A stretch of 14,745 nucleotides of DNA from Chloroflexota bacterium (GTDB lineage Bacteria > Chloroflexota > Anaerolineae > Anaerolineales > UBA11579): the NCBI GenBank assembly GCA_030610225.1, contig JAUWSD010000006.1, positions 1-14,745 on the forward strand, written 5' to 3'. Both the position numbers and the translations under genes were made by a program. The first letter of the stretch is position 1, and every line of letters starts with the position of its first letter. Shown piece after piece: positions 13,777 through 14,745 of the stretch. The notes under the pieces were generated by a model. It saw only the letters and a program-made list of their open reading frames with translations, made no database searches and had not been told where the DNA came from.

Positions 13777-14496
13777 ATGAACGATAATGTGAAATTTGAA
13801 AGAATCCTTTTGAAAATTGGTGGTGAGGCTTTGGCAGGCCCAGATGGTTTTGGGGTTGATCCTTTGCAAGCAGAAGCGATCGCCAAGAGAGTTGTTGAGA
13901 TCCATAATTTAGGCCATGAGATCGCGATTGTGATCGGGGCTGGAAACTTGTGGAGAGGCATCTTTGGACTAGAGCGTGGTATGGATAGAGCTACAGCTGA
14001 TCATATGGGAATGCTTGGTACTGTGATCAACTCCTTAGCTTTGATGGATGCGATTGAACGTGCTGGGGTTCCAACAAGAGTTCAAACTGCGATCGAGATG
14101 CGAACGATCGCTGAACCTTATATTCGACGCAGAGCTATCAGACATATTGAAAAGGGACGTGTCGTTATCTTCGGAAGTGGAACTGGAAATCCATTCTTTT
14201 CAACAGATACGGCCGCTGCACTTAGAGCGGTGGAGCTTGGAGCCAATATTCTTATCAAGGCAACCAAAGTTGATGGAGTATATGAATCGGACCCTGTGAA
14301 GAACCAGGATGCGAAATTGATCAAGAAATTAACATATATGGAGGCGATCAATATGCGTCAGGGAGTGATGGACACCACAGCGATCACACTATGCATGGAG
14401 AATAAACTGCCTATCATGGTGATAAATTTCTGGGATGAGGAAGCTTTGAAAGCGGCGCTCAGAGGTGAAGAAGTCGGGACCTTGGTAACAGACTGA
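13777..14496 (+). CDS. pyrH: Uridylate kinase (UMP kinase)
   Basis: This enzyme phosphorylates UMP to UDP in pyrimidine nucleotide synthesis. It is a hexameric amino-acid-kinase-fold enzyme unrelated to eukaryotic UMP/CMP kinases. Motifs are the start ILLKIGGEALAG (10-21), the phosphate loop IGAGNLWRG (53-61), ATADHMGMLGTVIN (72-85), the UMP-binding NPFFSTDTAAALRA (138-151) and the ATP-site KATKVDGVY (161-169). The 239 residues are the usual length. AGGAG lies 10 nt before the ATG. It follows tsf as in many bacteria, but the gene after it is a membrane protein and not the frr (ribosome recycling factor) gene that often comes next. Confidence 0.96.
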   Translation: MNDNVKFERILLKIGGEALAGPDGFGVDPLQAEAIAKRVVEIHNLGHEIAIVIGAGNLWRGIFGLERGMDRATADHMGMLGTVINSLALMDAIERAGVPTRVQTAIEMRTIAEPYIRRRAIRHIEKGRVVIFGSGTGNPFFSTDTAAALRAVELGANILIKATKVDGVYESDPVKNQDAKLIKKLTYMEAINMRQGVMDTTAITLCMENKLPIMVINFWDEEALKAALRGEEVGTLVTD

Positions 14497-14500
14497 GTGT

Positions 14501-14745
14501 ATGCGAAAAAATAAGAAACCATCAATATGGATTCCAATAGTCTTAATTCTATTGGCAATTATCATTGTCATCATTTCTCCTGAGGAAAAAGAGATCGCAG
14601 CAGGTATCAAACCGGTGTATGTGCATGTTGCCCTTACATGGACTGCGATAACCTTATTCTTCGCGGCAGCTGTTTTGGCAATCATTAATATCTTTAAGAA
14701 ATCGAGTAATTTTTCCAAATTGCTTCAGAACGTTTTTGGAGTGGC
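14501..14745 (+). CDS. Membrane protein, N-terminal part; possibly CcmC/CcsA-like (cut by window)
   Basis: The frame runs from ATG 14501 off the right edge, 81 full codons in all. It starts 4 nt after the pyrH stop without a clear RBS and is probably coupled. A basic MRKNKK start precedes membrane segment 1 (about 9-25; IWIPIVLILLAIIIVIIS), an acidic loop PEEKEIAAGIKP, and segment 2 (about 44-64; TWTAITLFFAAAVLAIINIF). The loop-to-segment pattern P-x-x-(12)-YVHVALTW resembles the opening of CcmC/CcsA cytochrome c assembly proteins (IMYIHVPAAW in CcmC). The family would be confirmed by the tryptophan-rich WWD motif, which lies beyond the window. I treat this as a weak lead. Confidence 0.5.
   Translation, partial: MRKNKKPSIWIPIVLILLAIIIVIISPEEKEIAAGIKPVYVHVALTWTAITLFFAAAVLAIINIFKKSSNFSKLLQNVFGV

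Overview
The window looks like a chromosomal stretch from an AT-leaning bacterium (GC in the low to mid 40s by eye), most likely a Chloroflexota of the Anaerolineae type. This is inference. It rests on the GyrA active-site context (PPAAMRYTEAR), a protein resembling the DUF6125 family, a membrane-anchored DsbA-like protein with a basic N-terminus, a short EF-Ts, and a soluble GAF histidine kinase. No IS element, phage gene, CRISPR array, tRNA or rRNA was seen.

Layout. The left edge cuts a secreted-type alpha/beta hydrolase (+). A DUF6125-like gene (+) follows, with its own extended -10 promoter. It converges with threonine synthase (-) at a 1-nt gap. Upstream of thrC on the minus strand are a ComEA-like DNA-uptake protein and then a membrane-anchored DsbA-like thiol oxidoreductase. 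A strong terminator separates dsbA from comEA-thrC.

From 8134 down to 4099 lies a compact minus-strand signalling operon: soluble GAF histidine kinase, OmpR-type response regulator, tandem-HTH XRE regulator, TPR protein and tandem-GNAT acetyltransferase. The XRE and TPR genes overlap by an ATGA. The operon starts at a promoter that overlaps, back to back, the promoter of a biotin protein ligase gene (birA, +), and an inverted repeat flanks the kinase -10. birA is followed by a small single-pass membrane protein. A 17-bp perfect hairpin then acts as a bidirectional terminator against gyrA.

gyrA (-) and the translation operon rpsB-tsf-pyrH (+) diverge from a 287-bp intergenic region. The rpsB leader there is structured. 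Ribosomal protein S2 carries a roughly 100-residue acidic repeat tail, coded partly by exact 21-bp tandem repeats. A terminator hairpin sits between tsf and pyrH. Four bases after pyrH a two-pass membrane protein begins and runs off the right edge; its start resembles the CcmC/CcsA cytochrome c assembly family.

Most genes are housekeeping. The five-gene signalling operon with its candidate regulatory dyads is the part most likely to be undescribed. I did not see a defence system or a clearly novel enzymatic system.
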